Source of the DNA: Microbacterium protaetiae
GTDB taxonomy: Bacteria > Actinomycetota > Actinomycetes > Actinomycetales > Microbacteriaceae
Direction: 5' to 3'
Assembly: GCF_004135285.1 (NCBI RefSeq)
Contig: NZ_CP035494.1
Span: 124,001-188,000 of the forward strand
DNA length: 64,000 nucleotides
The position numbers and the translations under genes are program-made. The notes under the pieces were generated by a model that did not search any database, had not been told where the DNA came from, and worked only from the letters and a program-made list of their open reading frames with translations. Positions 51,102-60,340 of the stretch are shown piece by piece. Position 1 is the stretch's first letter. Each line of letters opens with the position of its first letter.

Positions 51102-51875
51102 GTGACAGAACCGGAGACGACCGAACCCGACTCCTCGACCCCTCCGTCGCCCAGCCGCGTCCGGTTCGCCTACGCCCTCGGCCGCTTTCTGCTGACGCCG
51201 CTGGCGCGCGGTCTCTACCGGCCGCGCATCACGGGGCGCGAGAACGTCCCCCTCACCGGCCCGGTCATCTTCGCCAGCAACCATCTGTCATTCATCGACT
51301 CGATAGCCATCCCGGTCGCTGCTCCCCGCAATGTGCGCTTTCTCGCGAAGGCGACGTACTTCGAGGGCACCGGGCTGGCCAAACGGCTGAGCCGTACCTT
51401 CTTCACCGCGCTGGGCGCCAGCCCCGTGCGCCGCGGCGCCGGGCAGGCGGCCCTGGAGGCACTCGAGCAGCAGAAGCAGCTGCTCGAGGCCGGCGAGGCG
51501 ATCGCGCTGTATCCCGAGGGAACCCGCTCGCTCGACGGACGTCTGTACAAGGGGCGCACCGGCGTCGCCTTCCTGGCCCTGCAGACCGGCGCGCCCGTGA
51601 TCCCGGTCGGCCTGATCGGCACCGACAAGGTGATGCCGGTGGGCGCGAAGATCCCGCACCTGCTGCCCCGCGCGACGATCAAATTCGGCACCCCCATCGA
51701 CGTGAGCGCGCACGGTCCCGCCTCGTCGGGCCGCGCCCGGCGCCTGGCCACCGATGAAATCATGGCCGCCATCCACGAACTCAGCGGGCAGGAACTCGCG
51801 CACTCCTACAACGAGGTGCCGGCGCAGACGCCCATCGAGCGCATCAGGCAGGTTCTTCCGCACGAACGTCGATGA
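51102..51875 (+). CDS. 1-acyl-sn-glycerol-3-phosphate acyltransferase (PlsC family)
   Basis: The 257-aa enzyme makes phosphatidic acid from lysophosphatidic acid in phospholipid synthesis. The four family blocks are present: FASNHLSFIDSIAIP (H-x4-D catalytic pair), AKATYFEGTGLAKRL, ALYPEGTRSLDGRLYKGRTGVAFLAL (substrate-binding EGT) and APVIPVGLIG. No clear membrane helix exists apart from a hydrophobic N-terminal segment (YALGRFLLTPLARGLY). The GTG at 51102 is used. Its 3' end overlaps the convergent OsmC gene by 32 bp. Confidence 0.88.
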   Translation: MTEPETTEPDSSTPPSPSRVRFAYALGRFLLTPLARGLYRPRITGRENVPLTGPVIFASNHLSFIDSIAIPVAAPRNVRFLAKATYFEGTGLAKRLSRTFFTALGASPVRRGAGQAALEALEQQKQLLEAGEAIALYPEGTRSLDGRLYKGRTGVAFLALQTGAPVIPVGLIGTDKVMPVGAKIPHLLPRATIKFGTPIDVSAHGPASSGRARRLATDEIMAAIHELSGQELAHSYNEVPAQTPIERIRQVLPHERR

Positions 51876-52332
51876 CCTCCGGCTGCACCCGCACCGGAAA
51901 GTTCACCGAGTTCGCGATGAAACACCACTCATGGGCCTGGTGGTGCGCGGCTCGGGCCGGTTCGATCATGGATGCCGCAGCCACCGTCACTCGCGGGCGC
52001 AGCACGACCTCGGTGAAAGCTCCCCCGCCCTTGCCGTCTTCGGTCATCACCCCGGTCGCGTCGTCTTCGTACGAGGTGACCACGACGCCGGCGCCCACGC
52101 AGGCATGCAGATACGACAGCAGGTGACATTCGCTGAGGGCGGCCAGCAGCAGGTCTTCGGGATTCCACCGCGACGGATCGCCACGGAACGGCTTGTCGGA
52201 TGAGGCGGCCAGGTCGGGCTTGCCGGGAATGCGCAGGGTGACCAGCCGGTCGTAGTCGCGGTATCCGGTGGTTCCGGCGCCGCGGTTGCCGTTCCAGTCC
52301 GCGTGCACACGGTAGTGGTGTTCGCCGAACAT
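51844..52332 (-). CDS. OsmC-family peroxiredoxin-like protein
   Basis: The 162-aa protein has the OsmC/Ohr fold: GEHHYRVHADWNGNRGAGTTGYRDYDRLVTL, SSDKPFRGDPSRWNPEDLLLAALSECHLLSYLHACVGAGV with the first catalytic Cys, and the second Cys in HHQAHEWCFIANSVNFPVRVQPEV. Members reduce organic hydroperoxides with lipoyl or thiol partners. The ATG at 52332 lies 40 bp from the divergent asparaginase start. No OhrR-type regulator is adjacent. Confidence 0.88.
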   Translation of the reverse strand: MFGEHHYRVHADWNGNRGAGTTGYRDYDRLVTLRIPGKPDLAASSDKPFRGDPSRWNPEDLLLAALSECHLLSYLHACVGAGVVVTSYEDDATGVMTEDGKGGGAFTEVVLRPRVTVAAASMIEPARAAHHQAHEWCFIANSVNFPVRVQPEVIDVRAEEPA

Positions 52333-52372
52333 GACCCCAGTCTGACACCGACGCGGCGGTAGGCTGGAGGGC

Positions 52373-53362
52373 GTGTCGCAGACCTTCGCCGCCGCCGCAG
52401 CCGTCGAGCTGGCCGTGGTCGAACGCAGCGGCTTCATCGAGTCGCGCCACACCGGGTCGGCCATTGTGCTCGGCGCCGACGGCGAGGTGCTGCGTGAGTA
52501 TGGCGACACGAGTTCACCGATCCTGCCGCGTTCGACGCTGAAGCCGATCCAGGCGCTGGCGGCCGTCGCCGCCGGTGCCGATCTTGCCGGGCCACACCTG
52601 GCGGTGGCCACCGCCAGCCACACCGGCACCGACCGGCACGTGGGGCTCGTGCGCGACATCCTCGCCTCCGCCGAGCTGGGCGAAGACGACCTCGGCTGCC
52701 CTGCGGCGTGGCCGCAGGATGCCGCCACACGTGACGAACTGGTGCGCGACGGCGCGCAGCCGGCCCGCATCCGGATGAACTGCTCGGGCAAGCATGCCGC
52801 AATGCTGCTGGCGTGCCGCCGGGCCGGCTGGGACACCGCGAGCTACCTCGACCCGCAGCATCCCCTGCAGGTGCAGATCCGTGAACTCGTCGAGCGCCTC
52901 ACCGGCGCCCGCGTCGCCGCCACCGCCATCGACGGATGCGGCGCCCCGGTGCACGCGGTCTCGCTGGCCGGGCTGGCAAAGGCCATGCATCGCATCGCCA
53001 CCTCGTCGTCTGCCTCGCCGTTCGCCCTGCACCGCAACGCCGGTGCGCTTGTGCAGGCGGTTCGCGAGAACCCGTGGGTCATCGCCGGACCCGGACGCCC
53101 CGACACCATCGTGATCGAACGGCTGGGCGTGTTCTCGAAGGGCGGCGCCGAGGGCGTGCACGTGATGAGTGCCCCCGACGGCACCACGGTGGCGCTGAAG
53201 ATGCTCGACGGATCGAGCCGGGCCACCGCCGCCGTGTCGCTGCGACTGCTGCAGCTGGCCGGCGCGCTCGACCCCACAGACGTGTCGGAGACCCTGTCAC
53301 AGCTACCGCTGGCCGTCACAGGCGGCGGACAGGACGTCGGCACGATCCGAGCTGCGTTCTAG
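52373..53362 (+). CDS. Asparaginase, type II Rhizobium-like (AnsA/ReAII family)
   Basis: The 329-aa protein belongs to the serine-beta-lactamase-like asparaginase family (Asparaginase_II, Pfam 06089), not to the classic AnsA/AnsB fold. It shows SSPILPRSTLKPIQALA (Ser and Lys of the SxxK pair), ASHTGTDRHV, RIRMNCSGKHAAMLLACR (the structural zinc-site Cys and Lys), DGCGAPVHAVSL and KMLDGSSRATAAVSL. It hydrolyses L-asparagine to aspartate and ammonia. The GTG at 52373 follows GGAGGGC. The ald gene follows after 50 bp on the same strand. Confidence 0.88.
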   Translation: MSQTFAAAAAVELAVVERSGFIESRHTGSAIVLGADGEVLREYGDTSSPILPRSTLKPIQALAAVAAGADLAGPHLAVATASHTGTDRHVGLVRDILASAELGEDDLGCPAAWPQDAATRDELVRDGAQPARIRMNCSGKHAAMLLACRRAGWDTASYLDPQHPLQVQIRELVERLTGARVAATAIDGCGAPVHAVSLAGLAKAMHRIATSSSASPFALHRNAGALVQAVRENPWVIAGPGRPDTIVIERLGVFSKGGAEGVHVMSAPDGTTVALKMLDGSSRATAAVSLRLLQLAGALDPTDVSETLSQLPLAVTGGGQDVGTIRAAF

Positions 53363-53412
53363 CGACGACGCGGAATGCATGTTGCTCCAAAGACGGAGCA
53401 GAAAGGAATCCC

Positions 53413-54531
53413 ATGCGCATCAGCGTGCCCACCGAGGTGAAGAACAACGAATTCCGAGTGGCTCTGACCCCCGCCGGCGTGCACGATCTCGTCGGCGCCG
53501 GCCACGAGGTGTTCGTGCAGCGCGGCGCCGGCGAAGGGTCGTCGATGCCCGACGCCGAATACGCCGACGCCGGAGCCACTCTGCTCGACGATGCCGCCGA
53601 GGTCTGGGCGCGCGCCGAGCTGGTGCTCAAGGTGAAGGAACCCATCGCAAGCGAGTACGGATACTTCCGCGACGATCTCGTGCTTTTCACCTACCTGCAT
53701 CTGGCGGCCGATCGGCCTCTCACCGAGCGTCTGATCGCCGACCGGATGACCGCCATCGCGTACGAGACCGTGCAGCTCGCGTCGGGAAGCCTGCCGCTGC
53801 TGGCACCGATGAGTGAGGTGGCCGGGCGCCTCGCGCCGATGGTGGGCGCGCACACCCTGATGCGCTCGTCGGGCGGTCGTGGCCTGCTCATGTCGGGGGT
53901 GCCCGGCACCCGGCCGGCACGGGTGACCGTCATCGGCGGCGGGGTGGCGGGGGCGAACTCGGCGGTCATAGCGGCGGGGATGGGCGCCGATGTCACGGTG
54001 TTCGACACCAACGTGGCGCGGCTGCGGATGCTCGACGACCACTTTCAGGGGCGCGTGAAGACCGCGGCATCCAACCCCCTCGACCTCGATCGGGCCGTCG
54101 TCGACAGCGATCTGGTGATCGGCTCGGTGCTGATCCCCGGCTCGAAGGCGCCCAAGCTCGTCACGAACGACATGGTCGCGCGCATGCGGCCCGGTTCGGT
54201 GCTCGTGGACATCGCGGTGGATCAGGGGGGATGCTTCGCCGACACCCACCCCACCACGCACGACGATCCCACCTTCGCGGTGCACGACACCGTGTTCTAC
54301 TGCGTGGCGAACATGCCCGGGGCCGTGCCCAACACCTCGACCTCGGCGCTGACCAACGCGACGCTGCCCTACATCCGGCAGCTCGCCGCGCGCGGCTGGC
54401 GCGAGGCGCTGGGCGCGGATGCGGCCCTGGCCGCCGGGCTGAACACCGTGGATGGCCGGGTGGTCAACGCCGGGGTCGCCACCGCGCACGGGTTCGAACT
54501 CGCACCGCTGTCAGAGGTGGTCGGCGGTTAG
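53413..54531 (+). CDS. ald: Alanine dehydrogenase
   Basis: Ald interconverts L-alanine and pyruvate with NAD+. The 372-aa protein has the N-terminal catalytic domain (MRISVPTEVKNNEFRVALTPAGVHDLV, ADAGATLLDDAAEVWARAELVLKVKEPI, LFTYLHLAADRPLTE with the catalytic His). The Rossmann domain (VTVIGGGVAGANSAVIAAGMGADVTVFD) and the closing loops (VDIAVDQGGCFADTHPTTHDDP, VFYCVANMPGAVPNTSTSALTNATLPY) follow. The ATG at 53413 follows AAAGGAATCCC. It overlaps the convergent EccC-like gene by 21 bp. Nitrogen-linked neighbour to asparaginase. Confidence 0.95.
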   Translation: MRISVPTEVKNNEFRVALTPAGVHDLVGAGHEVFVQRGAGEGSSMPDAEYADAGATLLDDAAEVWARAELVLKVKEPIASEYGYFRDDLVLFTYLHLAADRPLTERLIADRMTAIAYETVQLASGSLPLLAPMSEVAGRLAPMVGAHTLMRSSGGRGLLMSGVPGTRPARVTVIGGGVAGANSAVIAAGMGADVTVFDTNVARLRMLDDHFQGRVKTAASNPLDLDRAVVDSDLVIGSVLIPGSKAPKLVTNDMVARMRPGSVLVDIAVDQGGCFADTHPTTHDDPTFAVHDTVFYCVANMPGAVPNTSTSALTNATLPYIRQLAARGWREALGADAALAAGLNTVDGRVVNAGVATAHGFELAPLSEVVGG

Positions 54532-57420
54532 CACGACCCGCTGCACACTGCCGTCGGCGCGCAGCAGCCACGCCCGGTCGCGGCCCGGCACGCAGTACGG
54601 CGGCAGGGCGCGGTCGCCGGTGAGCAGCCGGTAGTCGGCGGCGGAGGCGGCATCCACGACGATCTCGCCGTCGGCGCGAATCGTCTGCAGCAGCCGCCAG
54701 GCGCGCTGCCACTGCTCGCCGTCGCCGACCACGACCACCGGCACGTCATCGGGCGTGTCTGCTGCCGTGCCGGCTTTGTCGATCGTCAGCACCCGGCTGC
54801 CCGCTGCGGCGGCGACCGCGGCGACGTGACGCTGCACGGCCCCGGCCGGCGCGATGGCGGCCGTGAGGGGCACACACGGTCGCCACGGGCGGGGCCCGGT
54901 CACCGATATCGAGGGGATCGTCGGCGGCAGCGCGAACTGCACGAGCCGGCCGTCGAGGATGCCGCGGCCCGGCGGCAGGCTCTCGTGCCAGTCGTGCGGC
55001 ACCCCGCCCGCGGCGGCGAAGTCGGTGCGGGTCGTCGTCGCCAGCAGCGCGCGCTGCGGCAGCAGCTCGACGAGCCGGCCGGCGGGCCCGGCCATGCGCT
55101 GCAGGCTGAGGATGACGCGCCCCTGCCCGGTGTGGATGATGCGCTCGAGGCGGTCAGCGAACGCCTGCGCGTAGTCGATCGGATAGCGCGCGAGGAGCGC
55201 ATCGACGTCGTCGAGAAGAACCGTCGCGGCGGTGCCGCCGGACTCCAGCGCGAGGGCGCGGTCCCACGCCGCCTCAGGGTCGGAGCCTATCCACTGCGCG
55301 GTGGGATCCTGCGCGGCGATCGTGGCCAGCACGCTGGTACGGCCCGAACCTGCGCGGCCGATCACGCCCAGTCCGCGGCCGGTGAGCATGACCGGGGGCT
55401 GCCGCTGATGCTCGGGTTCGTCGGCGATGCCGAGCACGACGTCGTCGGCGCGCAGGTCATTCTCGGCGCGCAGGGCATTCTCGGCGCGGCGGCCGGCGTC
55501 GGCGCGCCGGCGCCCGTCGGCGCGCAGGGCATTCTCGGCGCGATGGCCGTTGTCGGCGTGCAGGGCATTCTCGGTACGGTGGGCGACGTCGGCGTCCGGG
55601 CGCCCGTCGCCGCGGCGGCCGACGTCGGCGAGCGCAAGGCGCTCGGGCAGCGCGGGCAGCCAGGGTCGCCGCGGCGGCGCACCCACCGCGGCCCGCGCCG
55701 CCTCGTCGACCAGCTGCGAAGAAGCGAGAGCTATGCGCACCGGCCGGGCCGCGACATCCACCGCCCGGCGGATCAGCGCGATTCCACGTTGATCGGGTGC
55801 GCCCGACAGCGCCGCCGCCTCGTCGCCGCCGATGAGAGCGCGGCTGTCGGCGGCGTCGGCCACGCGCAGGCTGATGCGCAGCGGACAGTTGGCCAGCAAC
55901 GACTCGCGGAACACCCCGGCGGCGCGCTGGGTGCCCAGAATCAGGTGCATGCCCAGTGCCCGCCCGCGCGCGGCGATGTCGGTGAAGAGGTCGACGAGGT
56001 CGGGATGGGCGGCGGCAAGCGCCGCGAACTCGTCGACGACGATCACCAGACGGGGCAGCTGCGTGCCGGTGATGTCGCGCGCACCGGCACGCACGATCTC
56101 GGCTTCGCGGCGACGCAGCTCGGCGCGCAAGCTCGCCAGTGCGCGCGCGGCGCCGCCCGCGTCGAGGTCGGTGATCACGCCTGTCACGTGCGGCAGCGCT
56201 GCCAGCGCGTCGAACGCCGTGCCGCCCTTGAAATCGGCGAGCAGGAACACCACCCGGTCGGGTGCGAAGCGTGTGCACAGTGCCGTGATCCAGGTGGTGA
56301 GAAGTTCGCTCTTGCCCGATCCGGTGATCCCCGCCACCAATGCATGCGGCCCGTCGGCTGCGAGGTCGAGCCGGAACGCTCCCCCGCGGGCCGTGCCGAC
56401 GACGACATCGAGGCCGGCGCCGGCCGGGCTGCGGTCGACGATGTCGGCGAGCGCGACGACCTCGCCCGGGCCTGCCGCACCGAAGCTCGCCCGTGCCCGC
56501 TCGCGCAGCCGCTCAGCGAGCGCGACCGCCTGCTCGCGCGAGACGCCCTCGATCTGCACCTCGGTGACCGTGCCGTCGTGTGCGAGACGGGCACGGTCGA
56601 CGCCGGTGAGAGTGAGCACCGCAGCGCAGCGCGGGGGCACGTCGGCGCCCGCCGAGACCCGAACGATCGCCGCGTCACCGGCCTCTCGCGCATCCAGCAC
56701 CAGGGTTGTGGCTGCGTCGGTGCCGACGTGCGGCAACGCCCGCAGCCACGCCCCATCGGGATCGTCGACGGCGACCGGATCGGCACCGAGCCGCAGCCGG
56801 TCGGGCGGCAACGCGAGGCAGGCCTGCAGCACGAGGGCGCGCACGACGGCCCGGGCCAGTGGCTCGGGCCCCACGACAGCGACGCCGCCGCGCAGCGGCA
56901 CCGTGATCGGGGCGTCGTCGAGAGTGGATGCCTCGTCTCGAACGGCCGCGGAGGCGGCATCGGCCCGCCCGCCTTCGACGCGCACGGTACTGGCGCGCCG
57001 GCCGCGGCCCACGACCAGGCGCTCGTCGCGTGAGCCCTGCCCCCGCCAGACCGGGTCGATATCATCGTCAGGCACGACCAGCCCACGCATATCGGGCGTC
57101 TGCGCCCACAGCCGCTCGCGCTCGGCATCGTGTCGCACCGCCACCGCTGAGCGCACCCGGCGCCGGCTGCGCTCGGCGTCGCGGGCGGCAAGACGCCGCT
57201 GGCGGCGAGCTGCCCGAGCACCGTCGGCGACCGAGGCGAGCGCGATGAGTGGGCCGAGAGCGGCGAACCACAGCATCGTGACCGTGCCCGTGACCAGCCA
57301 CAGCCCGACCGCGGCCAGCACGGGAACCAGCGAGGCCACCAGGGGAATCGCACTGCGGCGCACCGGGGGCGGCGCATCGGGCAGTCGCAGCACATCGGCG
57401 ACATCGAGAACGTCGGTCAT
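54511..57420 (-). CDS. EccC/FtsK-like ATPase, orphan
   Basis: The 969-aa protein has two N-terminal membrane helices (IPLVASLVPVLAAVGLWLVTG, VTMLWFAALGPLIALASVAD) and a first FtsK/SpoIIIE ATPase (Walker A LVAGITGSGKSELLTTWI near residue 360, Walker B LVIVVDEFAALA, ILGTQRAAGVF). A linker with degenerate repeats of RAENALRAD follows, then a second, degenerate ATPase (LGVIGRAGSGRTSVLATIA, TVLLDDVDALLARY). The arrangement is that of type VII secretion EccC, but no other secretion genes lie nearby. The start carries the shared upstream motif 50 bp away. Confidence 0.85.
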   Translation of the reverse strand: MTDVLDVADVLRLPDAPPPVRRSAIPLVASLVPVLAAVGLWLVTGTVTMLWFAALGPLIALASVADGARAARRQRRLAARDAERSRRRVRSAVAVRHDAERERLWAQTPDMRGLVVPDDDIDPVWRGQGSRDERLVVGRGRRASTVRVEGGRADAASAAVRDEASTLDDAPITVPLRGGVAVVGPEPLARAVVRALVLQACLALPPDRLRLGADPVAVDDPDGAWLRALPHVGTDAATTLVLDAREAGDAAIVRVSAGADVPPRCAAVLTLTGVDRARLAHDGTVTEVQIEGVSREQAVALAERLRERARASFGAAGPGEVVALADIVDRSPAGAGLDVVVGTARGGAFRLDLAADGPHALVAGITGSGKSELLTTWITALCTRFAPDRVVFLLADFKGGTAFDALAALPHVTGVITDLDAGGAARALASLRAELRRREAEIVRAGARDITGTQLPRLVIVVDEFAALAAAHPDLVDLFTDIAARGRALGMHLILGTQRAAGVFRESLLANCPLRISLRVADAADSRALIGGDEAAALSGAPDQRGIALIRRAVDVAARPVRIALASSQLVDEAARAAVGAPPRRPWLPALPERLALADVGRRGDGRPDADVAHRTENALHADNGHRAENALRADGRRRADAGRRAENALRAENDLRADDVVLGIADEPEHQRQPPVMLTGRGLGVIGRAGSGRTSVLATIAAQDPTAQWIGSDPEAAWDRALALESGGTAATVLLDDVDALLARYPIDYAQAFADRLERIIHTGQGRVILSLQRMAGPAGRLVELLPQRALLATTTRTDFAAAGGVPHDWHESLPPGRGILDGRLVQFALPPTIPSISVTGPRPWRPCVPLTAAIAPAGAVQRHVAAVAAAAGSRVLTIDKAGTAADTPDDVPVVVVGDGEQWQRAWRLLQTIRADGEIVVDAASAADYRLLTGDRALPPYCVPGRDRAWLLRADGSVQRVVLTADHL

Positions 57421-57469
57421 GCCGACAAGTCAACAGCGCGAGACGCCGCCGCACGCCTGGCTCACGCGA

Positions 57470-57487
57470 ATCTGTGGAGAACTCGCG
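57470..57487 (-). promoter_or_regulatory. Conserved upstream motif, copy B (GCGAGTTnTCCACAGAT)
   Basis: The minus strand reads CGCGAGTTCTCCACAGAT, 50 bp upstream of the EccC-like start. It matches copy A at 13494 except for one base, and the upstream CTCCTCCCCAG block is present here as well. This part overlaps the last codons of the PP2C gene. Confidence 0.5.
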
Positions 57488-57488
57488 G

Positions 57489-58292
57489 TCAGTCTGCGTC
57501 TGGGGAGGAGTCGGTATCTGACGCAGAGTGCACCGCAACGTCGATGACGACGATAGTGACGTTGTCGCGGCCGCCGTTCTCCAGCGCCGCCTGCATCATC
57601 GCATCGACCGCTTCACCCGGGTCGGCGTGCTCACCGAGGAAGTGCTGGATGCCGTAGTCGGTGAGTTCCTTGGTCAGGCCGTCGGAGCAGATCACGAACC
57701 GATCGCCGTCGACCAGGTCGAGGCGCACATAGTCGGGCTTGACGCTGTCACTGGGCCCGACGGCGCGGGTGATGACGTTGCCGTACGGGTGGTTCTCGGC
57801 TTCTTCGGGGCTGAGCCGACCGGCGGCGATGAGCTCTTGGACCACCGAATGATCGGTGGTGATCTGCACGATCTCGCCGTCGCGCAGCAGGTAGACCCGC
57901 GAATCGCCGATGTTCAGCGTCACCCAGTGCGGGTCGGCCGCGGCGCCGTCGAAATACACCCCGGTCACCGTCGTGCCGGTGCCGTCGTCGGTGGCCTCGG
58001 GGTGGGCGGCGATGTCTTTGACCGCCCGGCCCAGTGCCTTCTCCAGCGCCTTGGGCGTGACGGTGCCCGACTCGGCGACCGGACGCAGCCGGCCGACGGT
58101 GCTCGTCGAGGCGATCTCGCCGCCGATGTGCCCGCCCATGCCGTCGGCCACGATGAACAGCGGGAACTCGGCGAGCACCGCGTCTTGATTCACCTCGCGA
58201 CGACGGCCGACATCGGTCGCCGCCGCCCACGAGACCTCGACGGTCGCATCGGGCAGCACCACCGTGTGAACTCGGGTGCGCTCGTCGGGCAC
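57489..58292 (-). CDS. PP2C-family serine/threonine protein phosphatase
   Basis: The 267-aa Mn2+/Mg2+-dependent phosphatase has the metal-site motifs in order: VSWAAATDVGRRREVNQDAVL, FIVADGMGGHIGGEIAS, TLNIGDSRVYLLRDGEIVQITTDHSVVQELI, VICSDGLTKELTDYGIQ and NGGRDNVTIVVID. It probably reverses Ser/Thr kinase signalling as PstP does in related bacteria, but no kinase, FtsI or RodA is next to it. The ATG at 58292 is used. It ends 68 bp before the EccC-like gene on the same strand. Confidence 0.9.
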   Translation of the reverse strand: MPDERTRVHTVVLPDATVEVSWAAATDVGRRREVNQDAVLAEFPLFIVADGMGGHIGGEIASTSTVGRLRPVAESGTVTPKALEKALGRAVKDIAAHPEATDDGTGTTVTGVYFDGAAADPHWVTLNIGDSRVYLLRDGEIVQITTDHSVVQELIAAGRLSPEEAENHPYGNVITRAVGPSDSVKPDYVRLDLVDGDRFVICSDGLTKELTDYGIQHFLGEHADPGEAVDAMMQAALENGGRDNVTIVVIDVAVHSASDTDSSPDAD

Positions 58293-58345
58293 GCGGGATC
58301 CTCCCTGGATGGCGGGGCGCCGCCAGACGGCGACGTCTTCACATA

Positions 58346-60340
58346 CTAATTGACCGGTTCGACGCCCGTGTCCAGTACGGGTGCCTCGAACTGCGCGTTG
58401 TACAACCGCCAGTAAGCGCCGCGCGCAGCCAGCAGCTGGTCGTGCGCGCCCTGCTCGACGATGTGCCCGTCCTCCATCACCAGGATCAGGTCGGCATCGC
58501 GAATGGTCGAGAGTCGGTGCGCGATGACGAACGAGGTGCGGTCGGTGCGCAGGCGCGACATGGCCCGCTGGATGAGCAGCTCGGTGCGGGTGTCGACCGA
58601 GCTGGTGGCCTCGTCGAGGATCAGGATGCGGGGGTCGGCCAGGAACGCGCGAGCGATGGTGACAAGCTGCCGCTCGCCCACCGACAGGTTCGTGGCCTCG
58701 TCGTCGAGCACGGTGTCATACCCGTCGGGCAGCGCGTGCACAAAGCGATCGACGTAGGCCGCGGTCGCGGCATCCAGGATTTCTTCTTCGGAGGCCGAGG
58801 GGCGACCGTACGCGATGTTCTCGCGGATAGTGCCGGCGAACAGCCAGGTGTCTTGCAACACCATGCCGGTGCGCGCCCGCAGGTCGGCGCGGGTCATCGT
58901 GCGGGTGTCGACGCCGTCGAGCACGATGCGTCCGCTGTCGACGTCGTAGAACCGCATGATGAGGTTCACCAGCGTCGTCTTGCCGGCCCCGGTGGGTCCC
59001 ACGATCGCGACGGTGCTGCCCGGTTCGGCGCTCAGGCTCAGATCGGAGATCAGCGGCTTGTCGGGCAGGTACTGGAATGCGACGTCGTCGAACGCCAGAT
59101 GACCGGCATCGGCGGGCACCGTCTGCGCCGGATCGGCGTCGGGCGTCTCTTCGTCTTCGTCGAGCAGTTCGAACACGCGCTCGGCGCTGGCCACCCCCGA
59201 CTGCAGCAGGTTGGCCACCGAGCCCAGCTGACTGAGCGGCTGCGTGAACTGCCGCGAGTACTGGATGAAGGCCTGCACGTCGCCCACCGAAATGAGGCCG
59301 CTGGCGATGCGGATGCCGCCGACCACGGCGATGGCGACGTACACGAGGTTTCCGATGAACATCATCGCCGGCATGATCAGACCCGACACGAACTGCGCGC
59401 CGAAGCTGGCCCGGTACACCGCGTCGTTCTCGCCGCTGAACTTCTCCTGCACATCACGCTGGTGGCCGTACACCTTGACGATCGCGTGACCCGAGAAGGT
59501 CTCTTCAATGCGGGCGTTGAGCACGCCGGTGGCGGCCCACTGCGCGATGAAGAGCTTCTGCGAGCGGCGGGCGACCAGCACCGTGATGAGGATGGTGATC
59601 GGGATGGCCGCCAGGGCTATGACCGCCAACACCCACGAGATCGAGAACATCATGATGAGCACGCCGACCACCGTCAGCAGCGCTATGACCACCTGCGACA
59701 TGCTCTGCTGCAGGGTCTGCCCGATGTTGTCGACATCGTTGGTGACGCGGCTGAGAAGTTCACCGCGCTGCATGCGGTCGTAGTACGACAGCGGCAGGCG
59801 GTGCACCTTCTCCTCCACGAGCATGCGGATGCGGTGCATGGCCCGCTGTACGACGACGTTGAGGATGCGGCCCTGGATCCACATGAAAACGGCCGAGACG
59901 ATGTAGACGGTCAGCACCGCGCCGATGATCCACGCGAGATGGCCGAAGTCGATGCCGGCACCGGGAACGAAATCCATCGTGCGCAGCAGGTCGGCGGTCT
60001 GGTCCTGGCCTGACGCGCGCAGCTGCTCGATGATCTGCGCCTTGGTGACCCCGGCCGGCACATCCTTGAACTGCAGCGACACGAAGCCGGCGACCACCAC
60101 GTTGGTGGCCTGACCCAAAAGCTTCGGGCCCACGACGTTGAGCGCGACGCTGAGCGCGCCCATGATGACGACGGCCACCAGTCCCACGGCATCGGGCCGC
60201 AGCATCCCGAGCAGGCGCTTGGCGCTGGGGCCGAAGTTCTGCGCCTTCTGCGCAGGAGCGCCCATGCCGCCACGACCCATCGGACCGCGCGGCGCGGGCC
60301 CGCGCGGAGCCGTGGCCTGCGTGCTCTTGTTCTCGCTCAT
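58346..60340 (-). CDS. ABC exporter subunit, permease fused to ATPase (second)
   Basis: The 664-aa half-transporter has an N-terminal glycine/proline-rich leader (APRGPAPRGPMGRGGMGAP). Six membrane helices follow, among them AVGLVAVVIMGALSVALNVVGP and VIALLTVVGVLIMMFSISWVLAVIALAAIPI. The ATPase has Walker A VAIVGPTGAGKTTLVNLIM, the signature ATNLSVGERQLVTIARAF and Walker B ILILDEATSSVDTRTE. It overlaps the upstream exporter gene by 4 bp (ATGA), so the two form a heterodimer of the multidrug type. The TetR gene at 62067 likely controls both. Confidence 0.92.
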   Translation of the reverse strand: MSENKSTQATAPRGPAPRGPMGRGGMGAPAQKAQNFGPSAKRLLGMLRPDAVGLVAVVIMGALSVALNVVGPKLLGQATNVVVAGFVSLQFKDVPAGVTKAQIIEQLRASGQDQTADLLRTMDFVPGAGIDFGHLAWIIGAVLTVYIVSAVFMWIQGRILNVVVQRAMHRIRMLVEEKVHRLPLSYYDRMQRGELLSRVTNDVDNIGQTLQQSMSQVVIALLTVVGVLIMMFSISWVLAVIALAAIPITILITVLVARRSQKLFIAQWAATGVLNARIEETFSGHAIVKVYGHQRDVQEKFSGENDAVYRASFGAQFVSGLIMPAMMFIGNLVYVAIAVVGGIRIASGLISVGDVQAFIQYSRQFTQPLSQLGSVANLLQSGVASAERVFELLDEDEETPDADPAQTVPADAGHLAFDDVAFQYLPDKPLISDLSLSAEPGSTVAIVGPTGAGKTTLVNLIMRFYDVDSGRIVLDGVDTRTMTRADLRARTGMVLQDTWLFAGTIRENIAYGRPSASEEEILDAATAAYVDRFVHALPDGYDTVLDDEATNLSVGERQLVTIARAFLADPRILILDEATSSVDTRTELLIQRAMSRLRTDRTSFVIAHRLSTIRDADLILVMEDGHIVEQGAHDQLLAARGAYWRLYNAQFEAPVLDTGVEPVN

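Noticed and set aside
54826..57033. Long plus-strand reading frame opposite the EccC-like gene
   Set aside because: It is one of several long antisense frames that arise in very GC-rich coding DNA. It has no recognisable domain and the EccC-like gene is clear on the other strand.
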